Positions 17,634 through 26,900 of a stretch of DNA of 64,000 bases are shown piece by piece (position 1 is the stretch's first letter; every line of letters starts with the position of its first letter). The translations under genes were made by a program, and so were the position numbers. The notes below the pieces were generated by a model. It ran no database searches. It had not been told where the DNA came from and was given only the letters and a program-made list of their open reading frames with translations. The DNA comes from G963662675 sp963662675 (GTDB taxonomy: Bacteria; Bacteroidota; Bacteroidia; Bacteroidales; Prolixibacteraceae). The stretch spans positions 620,001 through 684,000 of the forward strand of contig CAXXHP010000002.1 of the NCBI GenBank assembly GCA_963662675.2. Direction: 5' to 3'.

Positions 17634-19286
17634 TTAAGCGGTTTCCAAAAACAATTTCATGTCTTCGTCAACAGTTGTGATACCGCCAATTCCAAAGTTT
17701 TCTACCAAAACATTTACCACATTTGGCGATAAGAATGCAGGTAATGTTGGTCCCAGATGAATGTTTTTCACGCCAAGTGAAAGCAGCGCCAATAGCACAA
17801 TTACGGCCTTCTGTTCGTACCAGGCAATGTTGTAAGCGATAGGTAAATCGTTGATGTCTTCCAGCTCAAAAATCTCTTTTAATTTAAGAGCTACAACAGC
17901 CAACGAGTATGAGTCGTTACATTGTCCTGCATCAATCACTCTTGGAATTCCATTTATGTCACCCAAAGGCAATTTGTTGTAGCGGTACTTGGCACAACCC
18001 GCTGTTAGAATAACGGTGTCGGTTGGTAGTTTTTCAGCAAACTCTGTGTAATAATCACGGCTCATCATGCGACCATCACAACCTGCCATCACAAAGAACT
18101 TGCGGATGGCGCCTGTTTTCACGGCATCAACAATTGGCCCTGCCAGTTCAAATACCTGATTGTGTGCAAATCCGCCTACAATTTCGCCAGTTTCAATTTC
18201 AGTTGGCGTGGCGCATTTCTTGGCGTGCTCAATAATGGCTGAGAAGTCTTTCATCTCACCCGGTTTGCGGTCAGGAATGTGGATGGCTCCTGTTAATCCA
18301 CTTGCTCCGGTTGTGTAAATTCGAGTTTTGTAAGCCGCTTTTTCCATTGGAGGAACAATGCAGTTTGTCGTAAAGAGTATTGGTCCGTTGAATGACTCAA
18401 ATTCTTCTTTTTGTTTCCACCAGGCGTTTCCGTAGTTACCCACCAGGTGTTTATATTTTTTAAATTCAGGGTAGTAGTTGGCAGGTAGCATTTCACTGTG
18501 CGTATACACATCCACGCCTGTTCCCTCAGTTTGTTTTAGTAGCTCTTCCATGTCTTTCATGTCGTGACCTGAAATTAGGATTGCCGGATTGTTGCGCACG
18601 CCAATGTTTACTTTACTCACTTCCGGATGTCCATATGCTGTGGTATTTGCGGCATCTAACAAGGCCATTACATCTACACCAAACTTGCCGGTTTCTAATG
18701 TTAGGTTTACCAACTCATCAACCGAAAGGTCTTTGGTTGTTGCGACTAATGCCTCTTGCAGAAAGTCAAATATTTCTTGTTTTTCATGACCTAAATTGTA
18801 GGCATGCTCTGCATAGGCAGCCAATCCTTTTACGCCATAAATAATCAATTCTTTTAAAGAGCGAACGTCTTCGTTTGCCTCACTAAGTACACCAACTTCT
18901 TTTGCTTTGGCCTCAAACTCTTCAGCCGTTTTCCCAGCCCAATGCAGCGAATCATGTTTTCCAATTGCCAGTCCGGCATCAGCTACTTTTGTTTTTAGCT
19001 CGTCGCGCAGTTTCAATGTTTTTTTAATACGAATGACAAAGGCAGTGTGGTCAAAGTTGGCGTTGGTAATGGTGCTGAACAAACCATCAAAAATCACTTT
19101 GTTGACACGTTTCTCCGATTTCCCAACTCCTTTTAGCTGGCTGTTTAAAATAGACACTCCTTTTAGGACGAACAACAAGGTGTCCTGAAGATTTGCTACA
19201 TCACTCGGTTTTCCGCAAACTCCTTTAATGGTACATCCTATTCCTTTGGACGCTTCCTGACATTGGTAACAAAACATGTTTTCCAT
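17634..19286 (-). CDS. hcp: Hydroxylamine reductase / hybrid cluster protein
   Basis: Hcp is a 550-residue iron-sulfur protein that reduces nitric oxide and/or hydroxylamine in anaerobes. The N-terminus MENMFCYQCQEASKGIGC carries the cysteine pattern C-x2-C-x8-C-x5-C typical of the [4Fe-4S] class of strict anaerobes, rather than the longer-spaced [2Fe-2S] type of enteric bacteria. Downstream motifs of the hybrid-cluster pocket are recognisable (ILISGHDMKD, TTNCIVPP, AGCAKYRYNKLPLGD, GQCNDSYS). It lies 205 bp downstream of the ferredoxin-type gene on the same strand, with a REP-like element between them. Confidence 0.97.
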   Translation of the reverse strand: MENMFCYQCQEASKGIGCTIKGVCGKPSDVANLQDTLLFVLKGVSILNSQLKGVGKSEKRVNKVIFDGLFSTITNANFDHTAFVIRIKKTLKLRDELKTKVADAGLAIGKHDSLHWAGKTAEEFEAKAKEVGVLSEANEDVRSLKELIIYGVKGLAAYAEHAYNLGHEKQEIFDFLQEALVATTKDLSVDELVNLTLETGKFGVDVMALLDAANTTAYGHPEVSKVNIGVRNNPAILISGHDMKDMEELLKQTEGTGVDVYTHSEMLPANYYPEFKKYKHLVGNYGNAWWKQKEEFESFNGPILFTTNCIVPPMEKAAYKTRIYTTGASGLTGAIHIPDRKPGEMKDFSAIIEHAKKCATPTEIETGEIVGGFAHNQVFELAGPIVDAVKTGAIRKFFVMAGCDGRMMSRDYYTEFAEKLPTDTVILTAGCAKYRYNKLPLGDINGIPRVIDAGQCNDSYSLAVVALKLKEIFELEDINDLPIAYNIAWYEQKAVIVLLALLSLGVKNIHLGPTLPAFLSPNVVNVLVENFGIGGITTVDEDMKLFLETA

Positions 19287-19342
19287 AACAATAAATTTTT
19301 TCGGGTATGTTGATTAATATCTTTTCAAAAACAACTAGAGAA

Positions 19343-19428
19343 AGTCATCCTGAACTTGTTTCAGGATCTACTTGCAAAACAACTTCACCTAACTATTTCA
19401 GATTCCGAAACAAGTTCGGAATGACGTC
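19343..19428. repeat. REP/BIME-like inverted repeat, diverged third copy
   Basis: Arms at 19343-19370 (agtcatcctgaacttgtttc...) and 19399-19428 (...gaaacaagttcggaatgac) are near reverse complements, separated by 28 unrelated bases. This is the same two-arm structure as at 7403 and 11261. It lies in the transcribed gap between the ferredoxin-type gene and hcp. Confidence 0.8.
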
Positions 19429-19491
19429 TTTTAATTTAAATAGATCGATGTGGGCAAGAAACCGGAAGTCCTAAGACTTCCGGCTGCTCAG

Positions 19492-20388
19492 TTAAACCCA
19501 TTCTTCAGCCAATATGTCGCCCTTAATTCCTATTACAATTTCTTTTACCGGTACTTTGCGTGTTGCACGTTGCGTGGCCATTTGTACCATTTGCGACAGT
19601 CCGCCACAGCAAGGTACTTCCATTACAACCACACTAATTGTGTTTACTTTTGCTTCATCAATCAGGCGAATGAATTTTTCCAGATAGATATCTTTTCCTT
19701 GATCTAGTTTAGGACAAGCAATAACCAATTTTTTGCCTTTAATAAATGTGTTGTGAAAATCACCATGAGCAAATGCTGCACAGTCAGCAGCAATCAATAG
19801 ATCCGATCCCTGAAAATATCCGGCTGCCGGATTGATCAGATGTAATTGTACTGGCCACTGTTGCAATTCAGATTGTCCTGCCTGCGCTGTTGTTGCTTCA
19901 GGAGCCATCATGAAAGCTGGTTTTTCAAAGCTAACAGGTGCCGATCCGGGACATCCACCGGAAGCACATCCGCCACTTTGCGCTTGCTGAACTTCGGGTT
20001 TGCTATTGTGTACCTCGCTAATAATTGCAGACACATCAATTTCTAACTCATTTTGATGGGCACGCAAATAGGAAACTGCCTCTTTCAAAAATCCGGTTTC
20101 ACCATGGTCTTTTAAATGTTTCAGGTGTGCAATTATCAGATTTTGTCCTTTCGGTATCATTTGTTTGATGACTATTGTTTCATCATATTCATCAGCTTCA
20201 CGCTTTTCAATTTCGATCGCTCCCTCAGGGCAATGTCCCAGGCAGGCTCCTAACCCATCGCACATCAATTCACTAATCAACCTTGCTTTGCCATCGATTA
20301 TCTGTAATGCCCCTTCGTGGCAGTTAGGGATGCAAAGTCCACACCCATTACATAAGTCCTCATCTATCTTTACTATTTCTCGTATCAT
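19492..20388 (-). CDS. 4Fe-4S ferredoxin-type protein, probable electron donor to Hcp
   Basis: The start is placed at the ATG at 20388, giving 298 residues; an ATG at 20448 would lie inside the putative operator. Residues 13-23 carry a complete C-x2-C-x2-C-x3-C cluster motif. The second motif (C43, L46, C49, C53) has Leu in place of its second Cys. A Cys/Gly-rich patch (SGGCASGGCPGS, about 158-170) follows, then a C-terminal domain of about 110 residues with CPKLDQGKD and VPCCGGLSQMV motifs. Proteins of this build commonly sit next to hcp in anaerobes and are taken to be its redox partner; that role is inferred from context. Confidence 0.85.
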   Translation of the reverse strand: MIREIVKIDEDLCNGCGLCIPNCHEGALQIIDGKARLISELMCDGLGACLGHCPEGAIEIEKREADEYDETIVIKQMIPKGQNLIIAHLKHLKDHGETGFLKEAVSYLRAHQNELEIDVSAIISEVHNSKPEVQQAQSGGCASGGCPGSAPVSFEKPAFMMAPEATTAQAGQSELQQWPVQLHLINPAAGYFQGSDLLIAADCAAFAHGDFHNTFIKGKKLVIACPKLDQGKDIYLEKFIRLIDEAKVNTISVVVMEVPCCGGLSQMVQMATQRATRKVPVKEIVIGIKGDILAEEWV

Positions 20389-20439
20389 CTTTTTTTCGTT
20401 TATTTCTGAAACAAATGTAGTGGGATGCTGTTTCTCGAA

Positions 20440-20457
20440 TTGTACCATTTGTTACAA
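20440..20457. promoter_or_regulatory. CRP/FNR-type dyad between hcp operon and its regulator
   Basis: The 18-bp sequence TTGTACCATTTGTTACAA has 7-bp arms matching at six of seven positions around a 4-bp centre, the geometry of CRP/FNR-family operators. It lies 52 bp before the ferredoxin-type start (leftward) and 14 bp before the regulator start (rightward). Binding by the adjacent regulator is inferred. Confidence 0.6.
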
Positions 20458-20470
20458 ACGCTTCTTTTTT

Positions 20471-21145
20471 ATGATTGATTTCGAATTATTGGTTAAATCC
20501 CCTGTTTTTTCTGGGTTGTTAGTTGACAAACTGAAGTCAACATTTACAGATATCCATTATCAGGTACGAAAGTTTGAGAAAAATGATTTGGTTGTACAAG
20601 CCGGAACGGAATGTTCACAGCTGATAATTGTACTTTCAGGGAGTGTAAAAGGCGAGATGGCCGATTACACAGGGAAGACCATCAAGATTGAAGATATTGA
20701 AGCTCCTCGCCCTTTGGCTGCAGCTTTTCTATTTGGGCAGAACAACCAGTTCCCGGTTACTGTGATCGCAAATAACGATGTGGAATTACTCTATATTTCT
20801 AAACCGGAATTTCTGAAGCTGTTGCAAAAAGATCAGCGGATTCTGACAAATTACTTGAATTCCATTTCGTCGAGAGCACAGTTTTTATCACAGCGGATTA
20901 AGTTCCTGTCTTTTAAAACCATTCGTCAGAAAATTGCGCATTACCTACTCGACCTAGCTGGCGACCGTTTGGCAATTGTTGAATTGCCCCTTTCGCAAGA
21001 GCATCTTGCTGAGTTTTTTGCGGTAACCCGACCTTCGTTAGCAAGGGCGTTGGGAGAGATGGGGCATGAAGGATTAATTGATGTGCAGAGGAGAACTGTT
21101 CGCATTTTGGATAAGCAAAAGATGAATAATTTGCTGAAAGGCTGA
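20471..21145 (+). CDS. CRP/FNR-family transcriptional regulator (HcpR-like)
   Basis: The true start is the ATG at 20471 (MIDFELLVKSPVFSGL), although the frame stays open further upstream. The 224-residue product has an N-terminal cyclic-nucleotide-binding-type beta-barrel (about 10-120; VVQAGTECSQLIIVLSGSVKGE) and a C-terminal helix-turn-helix (about 150-215; LSQEHLAEFFAVTRPSLARALGEMGHEGLI). It is transcribed divergently from the ferredoxin-type/hcp genes with a dyad in between, as HcpR regulators of the nitrosative stress response are in other anaerobes. The effector (haem/NO or other) cannot be seen from sequence. Confidence 0.9.
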   Translation: MIDFELLVKSPVFSGLLVDKLKSTFTDIHYQVRKFEKNDLVVQAGTECSQLIIVLSGSVKGEMADYTGKTIKIEDIEAPRPLAAAFLFGQNNQFPVTVIANNDVELLYISKPEFLKLLQKDQRILTNYLNSISSRAQFLSQRIKFLSFKTIRQKIAHYLLDLAGDRLAIVELPLSQEHLAEFFAVTRPSLARALGEMGHEGLIDVQRRTVRILDKQKMNNLLKG

Positions 21146-21260
21146 AGTTGAGGTGTAGGCTGTGAGAACGAAGTATGGGTTATTTAAATGAATTGGTCAT
21201 TTTTGAAAAACAACTGAATTATTCTGCATTTTTGTACTGTACGAAAAAGCATTAAACAAG

Positions 21261-22031
21261 ATGAACCAAATTCAGTATGGACAAAAAATATTTTTAAAAT
21301 TTGAGGGGCTCACAAAAGCCGGAGTATTCCATTTTTCATCCACAAAGCAAGGTTGGGGGAGTGACGGGAAGTCTCGTTTTACAGGAGATGATCTATCTGT
21401 TTATGAGCCATTCCGCAAGGAGCTGGCACAGGCATTACACGTGAATCCACAACAATTTGTTTTTCCTCGACAGGTGCATGGAGATCGGGTTGAGATTGTC
21501 AATGAACCTATGGCTTCTGCAGATATTCCAGATACTGACGCACTGATTACCAATATGCCGGGAATATGCATTTGTGTGCAAACTGCCGATTGTGTGCCAA
21601 TTCTATTATTCGATCCCAAACAGAAAGTTGTGGCCGCAATTCATGCCGGATGGCGAGGTGCTGTAAATAAAATTGTGGAAAAAACCATACAGCGAATGCA
21701 GCAGCATTTCGGATCGGAACCTAAAAATATACTCGCAGGAATTGGGCCATCCATTAGTTCGGATGTGTATGAGGTTAGTGAGGATGTCATTCATTTAATC
21801 CGGCAAAATTTTAGCAATCACGACCAGTTATTAACAACTTCTTCAAATACAAATAAATTATTGCTTAATCTTTGGGAGGCCAATAAAACAATTTTAGAGG
21901 ATGTTGGACTGTGCGAAAATAAAATTGAAGTGCTGGGATGTTGCACTTATACAGATAGTTATGCTTGCTATTCTGCTCGTCGCGATGGCGCCGAAACTGG
22001 GAGGATGGTAACCGGAATAATGCTCACATAA
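21261..22031 (+). CDS. pgeF: Purine nucleoside phosphorylase / laccase-domain protein PgeF (YfiH family)
   Basis: The 256-residue protein has the family's hallmark motifs: PRQVHGDRV (near 69), CVQTADCVPILLFD (near 96-109), AAIHAGWRGAV (near 122) and the C-terminal CTYTDSYACYSARRDG. YfiH-family enzymes have been shown to act as adenosine deaminase/purine nucleoside phosphorylases, and in E. coli PgeF is linked to peptidoglycan precursor editing. Length is typical. It appears monocistronic. Confidence 0.93.
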   Translation: MNQIQYGQKIFLKFEGLTKAGVFHFSSTKQGWGSDGKSRFTGDDLSVYEPFRKELAQALHVNPQQFVFPRQVHGDRVEIVNEPMASADIPDTDALITNMPGICICVQTADCVPILLFDPKQKVVAAIHAGWRGAVNKIVEKTIQRMQQHFGSEPKNILAGIGPSISSDVYEVSEDVIHLIRQNFSNHDQLLTTSSNTNKLLLNLWEANKTILEDVGLCENKIEVLGCCTYTDSYACYSARRDGAETGRMVTGIMLT

Positions 22032-22125
22032 CATGTTCTATACATATGCTGATATGTATCATGTTAACAATGTTTGGTGATGAAGAATTAGTTTCCTAAT
22101 TTGCCTGAAAATTAAACCCTGACAT

Positions 22126-23388
22126 ATGAAACATTTATTTGGAAAAAGAACGACTGTGATTTTGGTTTCGTTGCTTTTGTGTATTCCTGCAATGGCAACA
22201 GATGGATATTTTAGCCTTGGTTATGGAACACAAAGTAAAGGACTTGCTGGTGCTGGTGTTGCCATGTATTCTACTTCACTTATTGGAGGAAACCCTGCTG
22301 CTAATGTATTCTTAGGTAATAAATTTGCAGTTGGCGTTGGTATGTTCAACCCAAACAGAGAGTATACAGTTGCAGGAGATCCTTCTGGAGCTCCTGGTGC
22401 ATTTGGACTAACTCCTGGTGCTGTTAAAAGCGATAAACCCTTATTTTTTATTCCATCTATTGGTGCAAATTGGGGAATTGGCGAAAATTCAGCAGTAGGT
22501 TTCTCAATTTATGGGAATGGTGGTATGAATACAGAATATCCCACATCTACCTATTATGGTGCAGATCCTACAGGCATAAACCTTTCTCAATTATTTACAG
22601 ATCTAACTTATTCGGTTAAGCTTGGTGAGAACCACAGTGTAGGTGTTAGTGCCATGCTTGGATTTCAAATGTTTGAAGGAACCGGTTTAGCTGCTTTTGC
22701 CGGATTCTCTCAAGATGCAACCAAACTGTCTGATAATGGTGTTGATTATTCATATGGATATGGATTTAAGATTGGTTATTTGGGGCAGTTGACAGAGCAA
22801 TTGAGCATTGGATTGAAGTACCAATCAAAAATGTACATGACTGAATTCGATGAATATGCCGGGTTGTTTGCTGAGGCAGGTGATTTTGATATTCCTTCCG
22901 TATGGACAGCAGGTTTGGCATATGATGTAAATCGCGAATTAACGATTGCTTTTGATGTAAAACGTATTAATTATTCTGATGTGAAATCTGTTTCTAATCT
23001 AATTGGAAACTTCTATACTGGTGCTGAAGGTGCTTTAGGTGGAAGTAATGGAGCCGGATTCGGATGGCAAGACATGATGATTTATAAAATTGGAGCAGAA
23101 TATAGTCCTTATAGGTCAGATTGGACATACCGTGTTGGAGCTTCATATGGTAAACAACCAATTCCTAAGTCTGAAATGATTTTTAACATTATTGCGCCTG
23201 GTGTTAGTGAATCACATGTTACAGTTGGATTCTCTAAAATGCTTGATAGCAAAAAAGGGAATGCGATTCATATGTCAGCGATGTTCTCTCCTGAGAGCAG
23301 TATTGTTGGGCCAAATGCTATGGATCCCGTACAAACAATTGAGCTTAAAATGAATCAGTTTGAACTTGAACTAGGTTATTCATTCTAG
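22126..23388 (+). CDS. OmpP1/FadL-family outer membrane channel
   Basis: The 420-residue protein has a signal peptide (to about residue 24, CIPAMA-T). The N-terminal motif GYFSLGYGTQSKGLAGAGVA and NPAAN are typical of FadL/TodX proteins. Alternating beta-strand patterns continue to a C-terminal aromatic strand ending GYSF, as expected for an outer membrane barrel. FadL-type channels take up hydrophobic compounds such as long-chain fatty acids or aromatics; the substrate here is unknown. It is followed by its own terminator. Confidence 0.9.
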   Translation: MKHLFGKRTTVILVSLLLCIPAMATDGYFSLGYGTQSKGLAGAGVAMYSTSLIGGNPAANVFLGNKFAVGVGMFNPNREYTVAGDPSGAPGAFGLTPGAVKSDKPLFFIPSIGANWGIGENSAVGFSIYGNGGMNTEYPTSTYYGADPTGINLSQLFTDLTYSVKLGENHSVGVSAMLGFQMFEGTGLAAFAGFSQDATKLSDNGVDYSYGYGFKIGYLGQLTEQLSIGLKYQSKMYMTEFDEYAGLFAEAGDFDIPSVWTAGLAYDVNRELTIAFDVKRINYSDVKSVSNLIGNFYTGAEGALGGSNGAGFGWQDMMIYKIGAEYSPYRSDWTYRVGASYGKQPIPKSEMIFNIIAPGVSESHVTVGFSKMLDSKKGNAIHMSAMFSPESSIVGPNAMDPVQTIELKMNQFELELGYSF

Positions 23389-23408
23389 ATAAATATTCAA
23401 TCCTTGTC

Positions 23409-23439
23409 AAAGGCCTCGCATTAGCGGGGCCTTTTTTTT
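23409..23439 (+). terminator. Rho-independent terminator of the FadL-type gene
   Basis: The stem aaaggcctcgc / gcggggcctt with an ATTA loop and a run of eight T lies 21 bp after the stop codon. Confidence 0.9.
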
Positions 23440-23774
23440 GTTACTGCTATTTTTTGATTATGCAGCCTAGTCAAGGCTTGCCCCTTACATAAAAGTAGAT
23501 TTCGTAGTCATAGAGTTGTCATGTATTAATCTGTGGAATTGATGTTAATAGCACTATAGATAAATATATGTTTGAATTAGAATGCACTTTAGAGCAGAAG
23601 GAATCAGCATAATATCAACCAAGTCGTGTTGTAAGTAAAACCACTAGTCGGTTTAAGAATGGGGAATCTGAGTCTTTAAAACCTCTGTGCCGTTTGTATG
23701 TGGGAGGCTGTTTACTGCAATGTTATGCATCGTATTCAGGCCTCCTTCAGAATAATTATGCCCTTTTCTAGAGC
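23440..23774. other. Intergenic region between convergent FadL-type gene and secDF
   Basis: Between the two terminators lie about 335 bp in which I see no gene, repeat or regulatory signal. Confidence 0.5.
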
Positions 23775-23810
23775 TAAAAAAAGCCGCCCTAAATAAATAG
23801 AGGCGGCTTT
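23775..23810 (-). terminator. Terminator of secDF
   Basis: Read on the minus strand, the stem AAAGCCGCC / GGGCGGCTTT with a 12-base loop is followed by TTTTTTT. It lies 22 bp after the secDF stop codon. Confidence 0.88.
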
Positions 23811-23832
23811 CATATTTGATAATTTTATATTC

Positions 23833-26811
23833 TTATTTCTTTTTGCTTGCAGCTTTTTCTACACGTTGTTGTGTATCGTAAACAATAGGGGTTGCTACAA
23901 AAATTGATGAGTATGTACCTACTGCAACACCAACAAGTAAAGCAAACGTAAATCCTTGGATAGACGTTCCACCAAACAAGAAGATAGCTAGAATAACAAC
24001 AAAAGTACTTAACGATGTACTAAAAGTACGACGAAGTGTTGAATTCATGGCCTCGTTCATATTAATGTCCGTTTTACGTTTTGGGTGAATTTGCATAAAC
24101 TCGCGAATACGGTCAAACACAACCACAGTATCATTAATAGAGTAACCTACTACCGTTAAAATTGCTGCGATAAAGGCCTGGTCAATCTCAAGTGAGAATG
24201 GCAATAAACCATGTAATAGCGAGAAAATACCGAGTGTAATAATCACATCATGGAACAATGCGGCAACTGCACCGATACCATACTGCCAGTTCCGGAAACG
24301 GATCAGGATGTACAGGAAGATGATAATTAATGAGAAGAAAATAGAAATCAATGCATCCTTCTTGATATCATCAGAAATGGTTGGTCCAACTTTCTGTGAG
24401 CTTTGTCTGTAGCTGGCGTTAAATTCAGTCATGTCAACATTATCATTGATGAAACCTCCCTGCTTTAATCCTTGCAGTAGTAACTGTTCCACTTCATTGT
24501 CTACATCATCAGTAAGCTCTTCAATTTTATATTCAGTTGTGATTTTCACCTGATTGCTTCCACCATAAGTTTTCACTTCGGGAGCTTCGTCATAAACGAC
24601 AGATAGTGCATCACCAACATCAGCAACCTTTACGTCCTGCTCAAAAAGAACAACATATGTACGTCCTCCTTTAAAGTCAATTCCATAGTTAAACCCACGT
24701 GTAAAGATTGATAGTAACGATACAACAATCAATGCAGCAGATATCATATAGAAAACTTTGCGCTTCTCAAGAAATTTGATCTTGGCATTTCTTAACCAGT
24801 TGTCTGTTATTTTTGATGTAAACGTAATTGCTTTGTTTTTAGTCAACTTACGCTCGAACATTAAGCGGGTTAAGAAGATGGCAGAGAACAGTGATGTGAA
24901 AATACCAATGATAAGCGTTGTGGCAAATCCTTTGATTGGACCTGAACCGAACATATATAGTACGATACCTGTAAGTAACGTGGTTAACTGTCCATCAATA
25001 ATTGCAGAGTAAGCATTTTTATACCCATCAGCAATGGCAAGTCGTAAGCCTTTTCCTGCTTTTATTTCTTCCTGAATACGTTCGTAAATCAAAACGTTAG
25101 CATCAACAGACATACCAATTGTCAGAACAATACCCGCGATACCAGGCAAGGTTAATACCGCTCCAACAGAAGCAAGCACACCCAACACAAAGAAAAGGTT
25201 TGCTAATAGGGCAAGGTTTGCTACTAAACCAGCCTTTTTGCTATAGAAGAAGAACATGTAGCTCAATACTATCATAAAGGCAATAGCGAATGACCAAAGG
25301 CCACTGTTGATTGCTTCTTGTCCCAATGAAGGTCCAACAATTTCTTCCTGCATAATACGAGCAGGAGCAGGCATTTTCCCTGATTTAAGGATGTTTGCTA
25401 AGTCATTTGCTTCTTCTACGGACTCTAATCCGGAAATACTTGAGCGTCCACCGGTAATTTCACCATTAACCGTAGGATAAGAACGGACATAGTCGTCAAG
25501 TACAATGGCGATAGATTTGCCAATATTGTCTTTTGTTAGACGAGCCCATGTTTTTGACCCTTCGGCATTCATACTCATGCTTACAACCGGGCGACTTCCT
25601 TCGTAATCCTGACGTGCATCTGTGATTGCGTCACCATCTAATGGCGCTTTCCCATCACGACTGGTTACTTTAATTGCGATCAGATAATAGTAGTTATCTT
25701 CAGCATCAACAGCTTTTGAAGTCCATTTAAAATCAAGGTTTCGTGGAATTACACTTGCTACCTGTGGTAGTTTTAAATAGCCGTTTACTGTAGCAGTATC
25801 TTTATAATGAGCAGTACCAATAACTGGGCCTGAGTATAGTTGTCCATCTGCAGAAATGCTTGGAGTCAATACCATATAAAGTGGATATTGATTTTGCATG
25901 TCACCTAATGCATCAACAGACGTTGAGTCAGAGTCAGAGCCTTGCAATTCTTCGAGCAAGCTGCCTTCTTCTATTTGTGTAGTCTCTTCAACTACAGCTT
26001 CAGACGAAGCCTCATTTGTTGATTCTTGTAGGCTAAGAACTTCTGTTAATTTCTGGTTGACATCATCCAATACCGAGTAAACTTCGCTGTTGTCATAGGT
26101 TTCCCAAAATTCCAGTTTTGCAGTTCCTTGTAATAATTTACGAACACGTTCTGGATTTGCAACACCTGGGAGTTCAACCAAAATACGTCCTTTTGTTTGA
26201 AGCTCCTGAACATTTGGTTGAGCAACACCAAAACGGTCAATACGTGTACGGATAATGTTGAATGAATTGTCAATTGCTGCATCTGTTTCTTCACGAATAA
26301 CATCAAGAACCTCTTTGTTTGTGGAGTTAAACTTCACTTGTTCTTTCAGCTCCAGAGTATTAAAGATGGCAGCCATACTTGCATTTGGATCAATCTCCTC
26401 AAAAGCTTCTCCAAATAAAGTCACAAAATCATCCTGACTGTCAAGCTGTAATTCCTGTGCTCGCGCAATTGCGGCATTGAAAGTCTCATCGGCACTGTAA
26501 TTTGACAAGGATTTGATAAGGTCAACAACCGAAACTTCAAGAGTTACGTTCATCCCCCCCTTTAAGTCAAGTCCGAGGTTCATCTCAAGTTCCTTAATTT
26601 CCTTATATGTGTACTGTTTAAGTCCTAGGAAATTATACACCGTTTCTCCCGAAATTGAATCGAGGTAAAGTGCCTCTTGTATGGCGTCTCCTTGTGCATA
26701 CTCAGCAGCGTCATTTTCAACCTGACGCACTTTCACTGAAAACATCAGCTGGTAAGCACAAACCAATGCCAAAAGAATGGCAAAAATTCTGATTGGTCCT
26801 TTGTTTTGCAT
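23833..26811 (-). CDS. secDF: Fused protein translocase subunit SecD-SecF
   Basis: The 992-residue protein joins SecD (about 1-620) and SecF (about 640-980) in one chain, the usual arrangement in Bacteroidota. It shows the SecD motif DLKGGMNVTLEV near residue 80, a long periplasmic domain, GIVLTIGMSVDANVLIYERI in the SecD membrane core, then NYGIDFKGGRTYVV, and in SecF VGYSINDTVVVFDRIRE. Twelve membrane segments are expected. It uses the proton motive force to assist Sec-dependent export, which the many secreted proteins in this window require. Confidence 0.97.
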   Translation of the reverse strand: MQNKGPIRIFAILLALVCAYQLMFSVKVRQVENDAAEYAQGDAIQEALYLDSISGETVYNFLGLKQYTYKEIKELEMNLGLDLKGGMNVTLEVSVVDLIKSLSNYSADETFNAAIARAQELQLDSQDDFVTLFGEAFEEIDPNASMAAIFNTLELKEQVKFNSTNKEVLDVIREETDAAIDNSFNIIRTRIDRFGVAQPNVQELQTKGRILVELPGVANPERVRKLLQGTAKLEFWETYDNSEVYSVLDDVNQKLTEVLSLQESTNEASSEAVVEETTQIEEGSLLEELQGSDSDSTSVDALGDMQNQYPLYMVLTPSISADGQLYSGPVIGTAHYKDTATVNGYLKLPQVASVIPRNLDFKWTSKAVDAEDNYYYLIAIKVTSRDGKAPLDGDAITDARQDYEGSRPVVSMSMNAEGSKTWARLTKDNIGKSIAIVLDDYVRSYPTVNGEITGGRSSISGLESVEEANDLANILKSGKMPAPARIMQEEIVGPSLGQEAINSGLWSFAIAFMIVLSYMFFFYSKKAGLVANLALLANLFFVLGVLASVGAVLTLPGIAGIVLTIGMSVDANVLIYERIQEEIKAGKGLRLAIADGYKNAYSAIIDGQLTTLLTGIVLYMFGSGPIKGFATTLIIGIFTSLFSAIFLTRLMFERKLTKNKAITFTSKITDNWLRNAKIKFLEKRKVFYMISAALIVVSLLSIFTRGFNYGIDFKGGRTYVVLFEQDVKVADVGDALSVVYDEAPEVKTYGGSNQVKITTEYKIEELTDDVDNEVEQLLLQGLKQGGFINDNVDMTEFNASYRQSSQKVGPTISDDIKKDALISIFFSLIIIFLYILIRFRNWQYGIGAVAALFHDVIITLGIFSLLHGLLPFSLEIDQAFIAAILTVVGYSINDTVVVFDRIREFMQIHPKRKTDINMNEAMNSTLRRTFSTSLSTFVVILAIFLFGGTSIQGFTFALLVGVAVGTYSSIFVATPIVYDTQQRVEKAASKKK

Positions 26812-26900
26812 TTGTATAAAATTTTAGAATTATTTTTTGAAATATTAGTTGAGATGGAGGTAATGTCCACCCATAGCAGAATCAAGCTTAATCGTTGAAA

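Noticed and set aside
18023..18844. Several short open frames on the + strand across hcp
   Set aside because: They are antisense shadows of a well-conserved Hcp coding sequence and have no independent start signals or motifs.
20165..20470. N-terminal extension of the CRP/FNR regulator frame
   Set aside because: The upstream part runs antisense through the ferredoxin motifs of the divergent gene, while MIDFELL at 20471 starts the normal cyclic-nucleotide-binding fold.
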